DNA of 64,000 bases, taken from FEN-1191 sp964528845. Lineage in GTDB: Bacteria > Pseudomonadota > Gammaproteobacteria > Steroidobacterales > Steroidobacteraceae. This document shows positions 16,577 to 24,320 of the stretch, one piece after another (positions within the stretch are counted from its first letter, which is position 1; every line of letters begins with the position of its first letter). The translations under genes were made by a program, and so were the position numbers. The stretch is taken from contig CAZGVE010000008.1 in assembly GCA_964528845.1 (NCBI GenBank), positions 1 through 64,000 of the forward strand, given 5' to 3'. The notes below the pieces were generated by a model. It was not told the origin of the DNA and searched no databases. It worked only from the letters and a program-made list of their open reading frames with translations.

Positions 16577-17830
16577 GTGCGGCGAGTCTTCTGGGCGGCG
16601 CTGATCGGGGCCGCATGGCCGATCCTCGGTGCTCAGGCGCAGGAAGCCAGCAAGGTCCCGCCCGAGCTGGGCACTGCGGCCAATCCCGTCCACGAACCGA
16701 TCATTCCGATCCCGGATATCGGCACCGATCCGAACAGCGGTACGACCGTGGGTCTGTTGCCGGTCTGGCTGTCGAGCAACGACAAGGGCCAGATCTCGCG
16801 CATCATCGCGCCGGACATCCTGCACAACCCCTATTTCGGATACGGTGCCGATGCCCGCATCTTTGCCTACCCCTCGGCCGATACCCAGTGGTCATTGACC
16901 GGCGGGTTCAAGGAGCGCGTCGAGCGCGGCTTCGATGCCGAGTACGAAACCGGTCGTCTGCGCGAATCGGAATGGTCATTCTCGGTGGGCGCCCAGTACA
17001 GCCGGATCGGCACGCCACGCTTCTACGGTTTCGGCAACCGATCGCTCACCAGCGACGAGACCGTCTACACCGACGAGCGGGGCCGGATCGAGATGCTGCT
17101 CGGATTGAACCTCACGCCGGCCTGGCAGCTGCGGGAGACGGTCCGCTATCTTGTCGTGGACGTGCTGCCCGGGCAGCTCTCCAAAGTGCCATCGCTGCAG
17201 ACCCGGTACGGCAATATCCCCGGCGTCGGTACCTCGCACTCGCTGCTCGAGCGCATCTCGATCAGCTATGACACGCGCGATGACCTCACGGTCCCGAAGC
17301 ACGGTGTACAGGTCGTCGCCTACGCCGGTATCGCCAGTCGCGCCGGCGTGCTCAATGACAACTCCTACAGCGAGACCGGAGTGGACGCCAGGATCTTCGT
17401 GCCGCTGGGCGCCGATACGGTGCTGGCGGCGCACACGGCATTACGCTATCTGCTCAGCGCCCACCATGTGCCGTTCTGGGCGCTGAGCACGATCGGCGGA
17501 GACCGCAGCGAGATCGGGGGAGTGCAGCCGCTGCGCGGTTACGGTGCCGGACGCTACTACGACCGCGACTCCTTTTCCGGAACGCTCGAAGTGCGCCACA
17601 ACGTCTTTTCCTTCAATGCGATGGCCACGCACGTGGATCTGGAACTCGCACCGTTCATCGACAGCGGCCGGGTGTTCTCGCGCGCCGGGACCTCGCCGTT
17701 CTCGCGGCTGCATACGATCGGTGGCCTGGGGATCCGCGGTATCGCGCCGCCGTTCGTGGTCGGGTACGTCGACCTCGGCTACGGCACGGAGGGCCTCGCG
17801 ATCTTCAGCGGCATCAACTATCCATTCTGA
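16577..17830 (+). CDS. Omp85/BamA-like outer-membrane beta-barrel without POTRA domains
   Basis: 417 residues from a GTG at 16577, with GGAGGGG six bases upstream. Signal peptide ends near AQAQEA. The body is beta-rich with the surface-antigen signature: ISYDTRDDLTVPKHGV, then GGVQPLRGYGAGRYYD (the RGY loop that sits inside the barrel in this superfamily), and a C-terminal strand ending GINYPF with the terminal Phe used by BAM. The length leaves no room for POTRA domains, so this is a short Omp85-type porin rather than an assembly factor. It lies between the TPP-controlled receptor (120 bases upstream) and the MFS gene (52 downstream), so a role in the same uptake pathway is inferred. Confidence 0.82.
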   Translation: MRRVFWAALIGAAWPILGAQAQEASKVPPELGTAANPVHEPIIPIPDIGTDPNSGTTVGLLPVWLSSNDKGQISRIIAPDILHNPYFGYGADARIFAYPSADTQWSLTGGFKERVERGFDAEYETGRLRESEWSFSVGAQYSRIGTPRFYGFGNRSLTSDETVYTDERGRIEMLLGLNLTPAWQLRETVRYLVVDVLPGQLSKVPSLQTRYGNIPGVGTSHSLLERISISYDTRDDLTVPKHGVQVVAYAGIASRAGVLNDNSYSETGVDARIFVPLGADTVLAAHTALRYLLSAHHVPFWALSTIGGDRSEIGGVQPLRGYGAGRYYDRDSFSGTLEVRHNVFSFNAMATHVDLELAPFIDSGRVFSRAGTSPFSRLHTIGGLGIRGIAPPFVVGYVDLGYGTEGLAIFSGINYPF

Positions 17831-17882
17831 GATACGTGCCCGGCGCGCGTACGGCGCGCGCGGCCAAAGGGGGATCGACACC

Positions 17883-19142
17883 ATGGAACGCGACTCCAGC
17901 AAAGCCGGAATGACCGCGACCGCGGTCACGCTGTGCGTGCTCGCGGCGCTGTGCGAGGGTATCGACCTGCAGGCCGCCGGTGTCGCCGCGGCCGGCATTG
18001 GTGCGGAATTCCGGCCAAGCCCTGGCCAGCTCGGAACGTTCTTCAGCGGCGGTACCTTCGGGTTGTTCGTCGGTGCGCTGATCGGCGGACGTCTCGCCGA
18101 TACCGCCGGTCGCAAGTCCGTGCTGGTCGCCTCCGTGGCCATCTTCGGCCTGTTCTGCCTGCTCACGCCCTGCGCATGGGATCTGCCATCGTTGAGCGCG
18201 GCGCGTGTGCTGACGGGCCTGGGGCTCGGCGGTGCGTTGCCCAACCTGGTCGCACTGGTCTCGGAAAGCAGCCCCGAGCATCGGCGTAGCGCCAGTGTCA
18301 CTCTGGTTTATGCCGGGACGCCGTTCGGCGGCGCCGTCATCAGCCTGGTCAGTCTGCTGCTGCCGACTGTGCACTGGCGCTGGATCTTCGTCGTCGGCGG
18401 CCTGCTGCCCCTGCTGCTCGCGCCGATCATGGCCTTCGCGCTGCCCGAATCCACGGAATTCCGCCGTCTGCAGGTACCGGGCGCCGGCGCGCGCGCATTA
18501 GGGCCGATGCCCCGGCGCGGTAGCCTGCTGGCCGTGTTCGCCGACGGCCGCGCTGCCGGCACTCTGCTGCTCTGGATCAGCTTTTTCCTCGGGTTGCTGA
18601 TGCTCTACCTGCTGCTCAACTGGCTGCCCACACTGCTGATCGGCTCGGGGTTCACGCACGCCCAGGCCTCGTATGCGCAGATCGGATTCAACGTCGGCGG
18701 CGCACTGGCTGCCTGGGGGATCGGTCTGCTACTCGAGGGCCGCGCGCGCAACCTAAGCGTGATCGTCACGTTTGTGGCGTTGCCGGTCCTGCTGGTGCTG
18801 CTGGCACAGTCCTCCGGCCAGCTCGCGATGCTGCTGCCGATCGTGTTCCTGCTGGGTTGCGCCGTGATGGCCTCGCAGGCCTACCTGTATGCCGCCTCGC
18901 CGCTGCCGTACCCGACCTCGATCCGGGGCATCGGCGTTGGCGCTGCGGTGGCGATGGGGCGCATCGGGTCCATTGCCGGACCGATGCTCGGCGGCGCGCT
19001 CAAGGCAGCCGGACACAGCTCCTCCCGGCTGCTGATGGACCTGCTGCCGATCGTCATTGCCGGCAGCGTGGCCGCGCTGCTGCTGACCTGGCGCACGAAC
19101 GGCCGGCGCGGCCCGGTCCTCGAATCAGGCGCGGCCCTCTAG
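17883..19142 (+). CDS. MFS transporter, aromatic-acid:H+ symporter-like; candidate thiamine-pathway importer
   Basis: 419 residues with about 12 transmembrane helices. Family motifs: DLQAAGVAAAGIGAEF in TM1, GGRLADTAGRKSVL (MFS motif A) after TM2, RVLTGLGLGGALPNLVAL in TM4, and ESSPEHRRSASVT. These match the MFS group that includes benzoate and hydroxyphenylpropionate symporters. A GGGGGA lies before the ATG. Position after a TPP-riboswitch-controlled receptor suggests it may move thiamine or a related heterocycle across the inner membrane. That is inference; the family resemblance alone points to organic acids. Its TAG stop shares the tetramer CTAG with the stop of the convergent anti-sigma gene. 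Confidence 0.85.
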   Translation: MERDSSKAGMTATAVTLCVLAALCEGIDLQAAGVAAAGIGAEFRPSPGQLGTFFSGGTFGLFVGALIGGRLADTAGRKSVLVASVAIFGLFCLLTPCAWDLPSLSAARVLTGLGLGGALPNLVALVSESSPEHRRSASVTLVYAGTPFGGAVISLVSLLLPTVHWRWIFVVGGLLPLLLAPIMAFALPESTEFRRLQVPGAGARALGPMPRRGSLLAVFADGRAAGTLLLWISFFLGLLMLYLLLNWLPTLLIGSGFTHAQASYAQIGFNVGGALAAWGIGLLLEGRARNLSVIVTFVALPVLLVLLAQSSGQLAMLLPIVFLLGCAVMASQAYLYAASPLPYPTSIRGIGVGAAVAMGRIGSIAGPMLGGALKAAGHSSSRLLMDLLPIVIAGSVAALLLTWRTNGRRGPVLESGAAL

Positions 19143-19942
19143 CCGGCCTGCACCTTTGCGAGCGCGAGCACGTGCTGCTGGCGGGATACGACCACGCCGC
19201 CCGGCTGCTCGAGCGTCACGACGAAGGCGGCGGGCGTGCGCACCGGCAGCCGCGGCTTGAACGGGATCAGCACTTCGCCGCCGGCAGCAGCCAGTGCCGC
19301 CGCGTCGACGTCGAACACGCCGGCATCGACGGGTTCCGGCTGCGCGCGGCCGGCATCGGCAATCCAGAGCTGGTACTGCTGCAAGCGCGGATCGTTCGCG
19401 GGAATGCCGCGCAAGCGCAGGTAACCGCGCTGCGTGAGCGGGTCGAATACCACATCGCCACTGATCCCCGCCGGCGGCGCCGCGGCACCGGCAATCCAAT
19501 CCGCGCGCACCATACGGCCGCTCGCCAGCAGCGCGGCACGTGCCTGTGTCGCCGCCGCCGGCGGCGCGACGAACAGACGCGGCCACCAGCCTGCCAGCGC
19601 GAGCCCGAGGCAGGCGGCGGCACTCCACCAGGCCAGACGCGCGCCGCGCTGCTGACCGGTGCGGCGATCCGGAAGGACAGTGACCGGCGCGCGAGTCGTG
19701 ACCGGAGCGCGCGCGAGGATACGTTCCACGAGGTGGTCTGGCAGCGGGGCGGGATGCGCATCCATTGCCAGCATGAGCGCTGCGATGCTGCGCTCGATGG
19801 CTTCGGCTTCCGCACCGGATGTGTCTGACTGCTCGCGCACCAGGCGTTCGAGCTCCGCGCTGGCCACCGTATCCAGGCCGGCGGTCGCACGCTCGAGCAG
19901 CAGGTCCTGCAGCTCCTCGCTGGACATGGCGCGCTCGCTCAT
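19139..19942 (-). CDS. anti-sigma factor, RskA-like
   Basis: 267 residues. The N-terminal cytoplasmic anti-sigma part (about 1-80) is helical; LQDLLLERATAGLDTVASAEL resembles zinc-less anti-sigma domains. A transmembrane helix follows (SAAACLGLALAGWWPRL, about 110-130). The C-terminal periplasmic part is RskA-like: QYQLWIADAGRAQPEPVDAGVF and AFVVTLEQPGGVVV. It should hold the adjacent ECF sigma factor at the membrane until an envelope signal triggers release, as in other RskA systems. It overlaps the sigma gene by four bases (ATGA), the usual coupling of a sigma/anti-sigma pair. Confidence 0.87.
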   Translation of the reverse strand: MSERAMSSEELQDLLLERATAGLDTVASAELERLVREQSDTSGAEAEAIERSIAALMLAMDAHPAPLPDHLVERILARAPVTTRAPVTVLPDRRTGQQRGARLAWWSAAACLGLALAGWWPRLFVAPPAAATQARAALLASGRMVRADWIAGAAAPPAGISGDVVFDPLTQRGYLRLRGIPANDPRLQQYQLWIADAGRAQPEPVDAGVFDVDAAALAAAGGEVLIPFKPRLPVRTPAAFVVTLEQPGGVVVSRQQHVLALAKVQAG

Positions 19943-20499
19943 GGGCCCGTCTCCGCGTCCGGGTCCTCGGCGTTGATCCGCAGCCGTTCGCGCACCAGCA
20001 TCAGTCCCCGCCGCAGCAGGGTCTTGACCGTGCCGAGTGGTCGGCCGGTGAGCGCCGCGATCTCACTGTGCGACAGCCCCTGGAGCACCGCGAGTCCGAT
20101 GACCTGTTGCTGCTCGGCCGGTAACTGTGCCAGCGCAGCGGCGGCGATCGCAGCCTCCGCGCAGGTCTCCGCCTCGGGAGGTCCCGTCGACGATGCTTCT
20201 TCGGGCGCGGCCTCGGAAGAGACTTCCTGGGGACGTCGCTGGCGCCCGCGGAAGCGGCTGATCAGCACGCGACGCGCGAGCGTCGCGATGAATACCGGTT
20301 CGGACCCGCGTGCGGGATCGAAATGCCGCGCGTTCCTCCACAGGTGCAGGAACACATCCTGCGCGGCGTCCTCTGCATCCGCACGAGTCGGGGAGAAGCG
20401 CCGCGCGATGCCCCAGACCAGGCCGCCATACTCCTTCAGGCATTGCGCGAACGCCTGCTGTTCACCCTGCGCGACTCTGGGCAGTATTGCCTCGCTCAT
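19939..20499 (-). CDS. ECF (group IV) RNA polymerase sigma factor
   Basis: 186 residues from the ATG at 20499; a longer reading upstream lacks family sequence. Sigma region 2 is at about 20-85 (YGGLVWGIARRF, DAEDAAQDVFLHLWRNA). Region 4 is at about 125-175 (LAQLPAEQQQVIGLAVLQG, LSHSEIAALTGRPLGTVKTLLRRG). This matches the ECF subgroup that pairs with ChrR or RskA-type anti-sigma factors (SigK-like). It is next to the DUF1365/FAD-oxidoreductase/cyclopropane synthase cluster, a common target of RpoE/ChrR-type sigma factors answering singlet oxygen or membrane stress, so control of that cluster is inferred. Confidence 0.93.
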   Translation of the reverse strand: MSEAILPRVAQGEQQAFAQCLKEYGGLVWGIARRFSPTRADAEDAAQDVFLHLWRNARHFDPARGSEPVFIATLARRVLISRFRGRQRRPQEVSSEAAPEEASSTGPPEAETCAEAAIAAAALAQLPAEQQQVIGLAVLQGLSHSEIAALTGRPLGTVKTLLRRGLMLVRERLRINAEDPDAETGP

Positions 20500-20612
20500 C
20501 GATGCCCTGCCGCGGATGGTGCTGTGAGGACTGGCCGGTGCCAGGCTGCGCGGTCGCGCCAGTATAGCCGGCGGCCATGGCAGCGCGAGCTCCGGCACGC
20601 AGGGTGCGAAGC

Positions 20613-21392
20613 TCACGACGGCCCGACCGTGGAGCGGGCCTCCGGCGACGGGTGCGGATGGAACGGGATGCGCTTAAGCGCGAGCCGTAGCGCCTGCCAG
20701 TAGATCAGCACGATCACCTTCAGCGTCATCGGCGGTACCGCGAGCAGCGCGCGCAGCATCGAGCGCTGCGTGATCGGCCGGCGCACGAGCGTGAGCGTGG
20801 CATCGAAATCGCGTGCCCCGTCGCGCCAGTTCTCCATGTGCACCAGCAGGGTCGAATCCGGTGCAGAAAATCGCCAGTCGTACTGCATGTCCATCGGCAG
20901 GAACGGCGAGACGTGGAACGCCTTTGCGAACTGCCAGCGCCAGGTATGCGATCCTGGCGCCGCCGTCGCGTCAGTCGGCAGGACGTAGCTATGGCGCTCG
21001 TTCCACGGCGTGTTGGTGATCTCCGCGACGACGTGCGTGACGCGAGTATCCGTGGCGTCGAACACGTAGTAGAAGCTGACCGGGTTGAAGCAGTAGCCGA
21101 AACAGCGCAGGTGCGTGAGCAGCCGCACCGGGCCAGTGGGGCGGATGCCGGTCGAGCGCTCGACCGTATCGCGGATCGCAGTACCGAGCGGCACCGCGGC
21201 GTCACCGTGGTAATCGGCGCGGCGGAACCAGCCCAGCGCCGGGCGTCGCGCCGAGTACAGCCAGAAGCGGTCGAACAGCTGCGGCAGCTCGTCGAGGTCC
21301 AGCAGGCACATATGCACCCGGTATCGGAACGCATGCTGGCGTGTCGCATGACGCCGGTGGCGCACCTGCCCGACGTACAGGCAGCTCTTCAC
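20613..21392 (-). CDS. DUF1365 family protein
   Basis: 259 residues from a GTG that overlaps the stop of the FAD-oxidoreductase gene (GTGA). The DUF1365 signature is clear: VRHRRHATRQHAFRYRVHM at the N-terminus and LLTHLRCFGYCFNPVSFYYVFD in the middle. Members occur next to an NAD/FAD-binding oxidoreductase and a cyclopropane synthase in many Proteobacteria. The biochemical role is not established; a part in unusual fatty-acid or membrane-lipid modification is inferred from that constant gene neighbourhood. Confidence 0.92.
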   Translation of the reverse strand: MKSCLYVGQVRHRRHATRQHAFRYRVHMCLLDLDELPQLFDRFWLYSARRPALGWFRRADYHGDAAVPLGTAIRDTVERSTGIRPTGPVRLLTHLRCFGYCFNPVSFYYVFDATDTRVTHVVAEITNTPWNERHSYVLPTDATAAPGSHTWRWQFAKAFHVSPFLPMDMQYDWRFSAPDSTLLVHMENWRDGARDFDATLTLVRRPITQRSMLRALLAVPPMTLKVIVLIYWQALRLALKRIPFHPHPSPEARSTVGPS

Positions 21393-22711
21393 GCGCCGCC
21401 GGCTCCGCGTGCGCCCGCCCGTTCCGGCACGCGGGTCATCACCGGCGAGTCGACGCCGGCGCGCCGGTTCAGCGCCTCTACGGCCCGCAACGCGCTCACC
21501 ACCCCGTCCTCATGAAATCCACTGCCCCAGTAGGCCCCGCAGAAATAGCTGCGGTTCGCGCCATTGATCTCGGCGAGGCGGTCCTGGGCGGCTACGGCCG
21601 CGGGCGTGTACACCGGATGGTGGTACACGTAATGGCCGAGCACGCGCGCGGGCTCGATGTCCTCCGTGCGGTTCAGCGTGACCATGAACACCTCGGGCGC
21701 GGTCAGGCGCTGCAGCACGTTCATGTTGTAGGTCAATGCGACGTGCTCCTGCGGCCGCGCGAGCTGATGGTAGTTCCAGGCGGCGCGCGCCCGCGGCGCG
21801 CGCGGCAGCATGCGGGTATCGGTATGCAGCACCACGTCGTTGCGCTGATAGGGAAAGGCGCCGAGCAGCTCGGTCTCGGTGTGGCTCGGCTGCTCCAGCA
21901 TCGCCAGCGCCTGGTCGCTGTGACAGGCAAATACCACGAAGTCATGGCTCGCGACATCGCCCTGGCGGGTGCGGACCAGTACGCGGTCCGCCTCGCGGCG
22001 CACACCGCTCACCGGCGTGCGAAGGCGCACATGCGAGCGGAATGGCTGCACCATGCGGCGCACGTACTCGCGCGAACCACCCCGGATCGCCTGCCAGACC
22101 GGACGATCGTTCACGCTCAGGAATCCGTGACGCTCGAAGAATTCCACGAAGAAGCGGGCCGGGAATCCCAGCAGCGCGGCCTCGCTCACCGACCAGATCG
22201 AGCGACCCATCGGAATCAAATAGCGCTCGATGAAGGGCCGGGAGTAGCCGTGGGCCTGCAGGTACTGCGCGAGCGTGACGGGCGCTCCCGCCTGGCGCAG
22301 CAGTGCCCTGGCCTCGCGATTGAAGCGCAGGATGTCGTAGATCATGCGCAGGAAGGAGGGGCGCAGCGCATTGCGCCGCTGTGCAAACAGCTGGTTGATC
22401 GAAGTGCCGTTATATTCCAGGCCGGTGCGTTCGCAGCGCAGCGAGAAGCTCATGTCCGAGCGCTGCCAGGGTACTTCCAGCTCCTGCAGCAGCGCGATGA
22501 AGTTCGGGTACGTCCAGTCGTTGAACACGATGAATCCGGTGTCGACGGCCCAGTGGCGCCCGTGCAGCTCGACGTCGATGGTGGCGGTGTGACCGCCGAG
22601 ATAGTCGGCCGCCTCGTATAGCGTCACGTGGTGCCGAGCGTGCAGGCGGTAGGCTGCGGTCAGCCCGGCGATCCCGGACCCGATGATGGCAATGTTGGCG
22701 CGGCGATCCAT
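21389..22711 (-). CDS. FAD-dependent amine-oxidase-type oxidoreductase
   Basis: 440 residues from the ATG at 22711. The N-terminal Rossmann motif is IAIIGSGIAGLTAAYRL, with a Glu (LYEAADYLGG) about 25 residues later for ribose binding. AVDTGFIVFNDWTYPNF and FHEDGVVSAL are typical of the NAD/FAD-binding proteins that accompany DUF1365 and cyclopropane synthase. Related proteins were described as desaturase- or phytoene-dehydrogenase-like. It probably oxidises or modifies a membrane lipid; the substrate is unknown. Divergent from DUF1475/cfa with a 163-base shared control region. Confidence 0.9.
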   Translation of the reverse strand: MDRRANIAIIGSGIAGLTAAYRLHARHHVTLYEAADYLGGHTATIDVELHGRHWAVDTGFIVFNDWTYPNFIALLQELEVPWQRSDMSFSLRCERTGLEYNGTSINQLFAQRRNALRPSFLRMIYDILRFNREARALLRQAGAPVTLAQYLQAHGYSRPFIERYLIPMGRSIWSVSEAALLGFPARFFVEFFERHGFLSVNDRPVWQAIRGGSREYVRRMVQPFRSHVRLRTPVSGVRREADRVLVRTRQGDVASHDFVVFACHSDQALAMLEQPSHTETELLGAFPYQRNDVVLHTDTRMLPRAPRARAAWNYHQLARPQEHVALTYNMNVLQRLTAPEVFMVTLNRTEDIEPARVLGHYVYHHPVYTPAAVAAQDRLAEINGANRSYFCGAYWGSGFHEDGVVSALRAVEALNRRAGVDSPVMTRVPERAGARGAGGA

Positions 22712-22874
22712 GCGGCGGCTCAATTCGTGTGGTGGCTCACCCCGTGTAGTACGCGCAGGCGGCCGGTCCGGATGCGCAAAGATACTGTAAAGTCCTGCAT
22801 CCGGGGAGTTTCCCGCGGCGTATCGGGTAGTGACACCCCGAACCCTCGCCCCGACCACCACGAGCCCTAAGATC
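22712..22874. promoter_or_regulatory. divergent promoter region of the lipid-modification cluster
   Basis: 163 bases separate the FAD-oxidoreductase gene (left) from the DUF1475/cfa genes (right), so promoters for both operons should be here. I looked for an ECF-type -35/-10 pair recurring in both directions and did not find one I trust. The region holds a C-rich stretch (CACCCCGAACC...) and an AT-richer patch GATACTGTAAAG at about 22781-22792. Confidence 0.45.
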
Positions 22875-23222
22875 ATGCGCTACAAGACGCTGCTGCAATT
22901 GACGTTCGGTGCCGTGCTGGCCGGCATGGTCCTGGTCACGAGCTGGGCCAGCAGCGTGCAGCCGATCTGGCAGTGGAGCGGGCTCACTGCCGCTCCAAAC
23001 CACGCGTGGACGATCGCCACGCTGTGCGACGCCTACTGCGGGTTCCTGACGTTCTACGTCTGGGTGCTCTATAAGGAGCAACGCTGGATGCGCCGCCTCG
23101 GCTGGTTCGTCGCAATCATGCTCCTCGGCAACATGGCGATGGCAGCCTACGTACTGAAAGAAATCTGGGCGCTGGGCAGCAGTGACAATGCCGCCGTGCT
23201 GCTGTCGCGCCGCAACCCCTAA
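22875..23222 (+). CDS. small membrane protein, probably DUF1475
   Basis: 115 residues with three hydrophobic helices (about 8-27, 48-65 and 75-97). WTIATLCDAYCGFLTFYVWVLYKE is the most distinctive part and resembles the DUF1475 proteins found with cyclopropane synthase/DUF1365 genes. It lies 11 bases before the cyclopropane synthase gene and must be co-transcribed with it. Function unknown; membrane location is clear. The family name is from memory of the pattern. Confidence 0.7.
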   Translation: MRYKTLLQLTFGAVLAGMVLVTSWASSVQPIWQWSGLTAAPNHAWTIATLCDAYCGFLTFYVWVLYKEQRWMRRLGWFVAIMLLGNMAMAAYVLKEIWALGSSDNAAVLLSRRNP

Positions 23223-23233
23223 AGAGGCCTGGC

Positions 23234-24295
23234 ATGAAGCTGTCCCTGTCCCTGGTCGAGAAGGGCCTGGTGCCTGACGCCGTGCTACGCCGCGGCATAC
23301 GTCGACTGCTGGCGCAGCGCCTGCGGGAGGAAGATCGGGGCGGTCCCGAGCAGGACCAGGCGCGCCTGATGAGTCTGGTGGAACAGCTGCGCGCCAGCCC
23401 GGTGGCCATCGAGACTTCGGCCGCCAATGAGCAGCACTACGAAGTCCCGGCGGCGTTCTACCAGCTGGTGCTCGGCCCGCATCTGAAATACTCGAGCGGC
23501 TATTTCCTTGCGGGCACCGAGGCGCTGGAACAGGCGGAAGAGCAGATGCTGCGGCTCACGGTCGAGCGCGCGCGGTTGCGGGATGGCGAGCGCATCCTGG
23601 AACTCGGGTGCGGCTGGGGCTCGCTGAGCCTCTACATGGCGAAACTTCTGCCCCGCAGCCGGATCACCGCGGTGTCCAATTCACGCTCACAGCGCGAATT
23701 CATCCTCCAGACCGCCGCGGCACGGGGACTCGGCAATCTGGACGTGCTGACCTGCGACGTCAATGAGCTGCAGTTCGCGGACGGTACGCTGTTCGATCGC
23801 GTGGTGTCGGTCGAGATGTTCGAGCACATGCGCAACTACCAGGTACTACTCCGGCGCATCGCGCATTGGCTGCAACCCGGCGGCAGCCTGTTCGTGCACA
23901 TCTTCACGCATCGCTGCTACGCCTATCCTTTCGAGGTGCGCGACGACAGCGATTGGATGGCGCGCTACTTCTTCACCGGCGGCATCATGCCGAGCGACGA
24001 CCTGCTGCTGTACTTCCAGGACGACCTGCGGCTGCGCCAGCACTGGCAGGTCAGTGGCGAGCACTACCAGAAGACCGCCGAGGCCTGGCTCGCGAACATG
24101 GACGCGCACCGGGCGCAGATCATGCCGGTGTTCCACGAGTGCTATGGACCGCAGCAGGCTGCGAAGTGGTGGAACTACTGGCGCGTGTTCTTCATGGCCT
24201 GCGCGGAGCTCTGGGGGTACCGCCAGGGGCGCGAATGGCTGGTGTCCCATTACCTGTTCGAAAAGCCCGCCGCGCCACGCTCCGTCAACGATTGA
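23234..24295 (+). CDS. cfa: cyclopropane-fatty-acyl-phospholipid synthase family methyltransferase
   Basis: 353 residues. S-adenosylmethionine-binding motif ILELGCGWGSLSLYMA at about residues 120-135. NEQHYEVPAAFYQLVLGPHLKYSSGYF (about 60-86) matches the substrate region of CFA synthases, and VSVEMFEHMRNY is the family's later motif. Compared with E. coli Cfa it lacks part of the N-terminal lipid-binding domain, as do CfaB-like enzymes near DUF1365. The expected reaction is methylene or methyl transfer from SAM to an unsaturated acyl chain of a membrane phospholipid. Confidence 0.92.
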   Translation: MKLSLSLVEKGLVPDAVLRRGIRRLLAQRLREEDRGGPEQDQARLMSLVEQLRASPVAIETSAANEQHYEVPAAFYQLVLGPHLKYSSGYFLAGTEALEQAEEQMLRLTVERARLRDGERILELGCGWGSLSLYMAKLLPRSRITAVSNSRSQREFILQTAAARGLGNLDVLTCDVNELQFADGTLFDRVVSVEMFEHMRNYQVLLRRIAHWLQPGGSLFVHIFTHRCYAYPFEVRDDSDWMARYFFTGGIMPSDDLLLYFQDDLRLRQHWQVSGEHYQKTAEAWLANMDAHRAQIMPVFHECYGPQQAAKWWNYWRVFFMACAELWGYRQGREWLVSHYLFEKPAAPRSVND

Positions 24296-24320
24296 GGGAC
24301 CGGCCGCGCGACAAGCAGGA

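Noticed and set aside
22875..24295. Reading the cfa gene as a standard E. coli-type Cfa with full N-terminal domain
   Set aside because: The protein is about 30 residues shorter and its N-terminal part does not match; it fits the DUF1365-associated CFA subgroup better.
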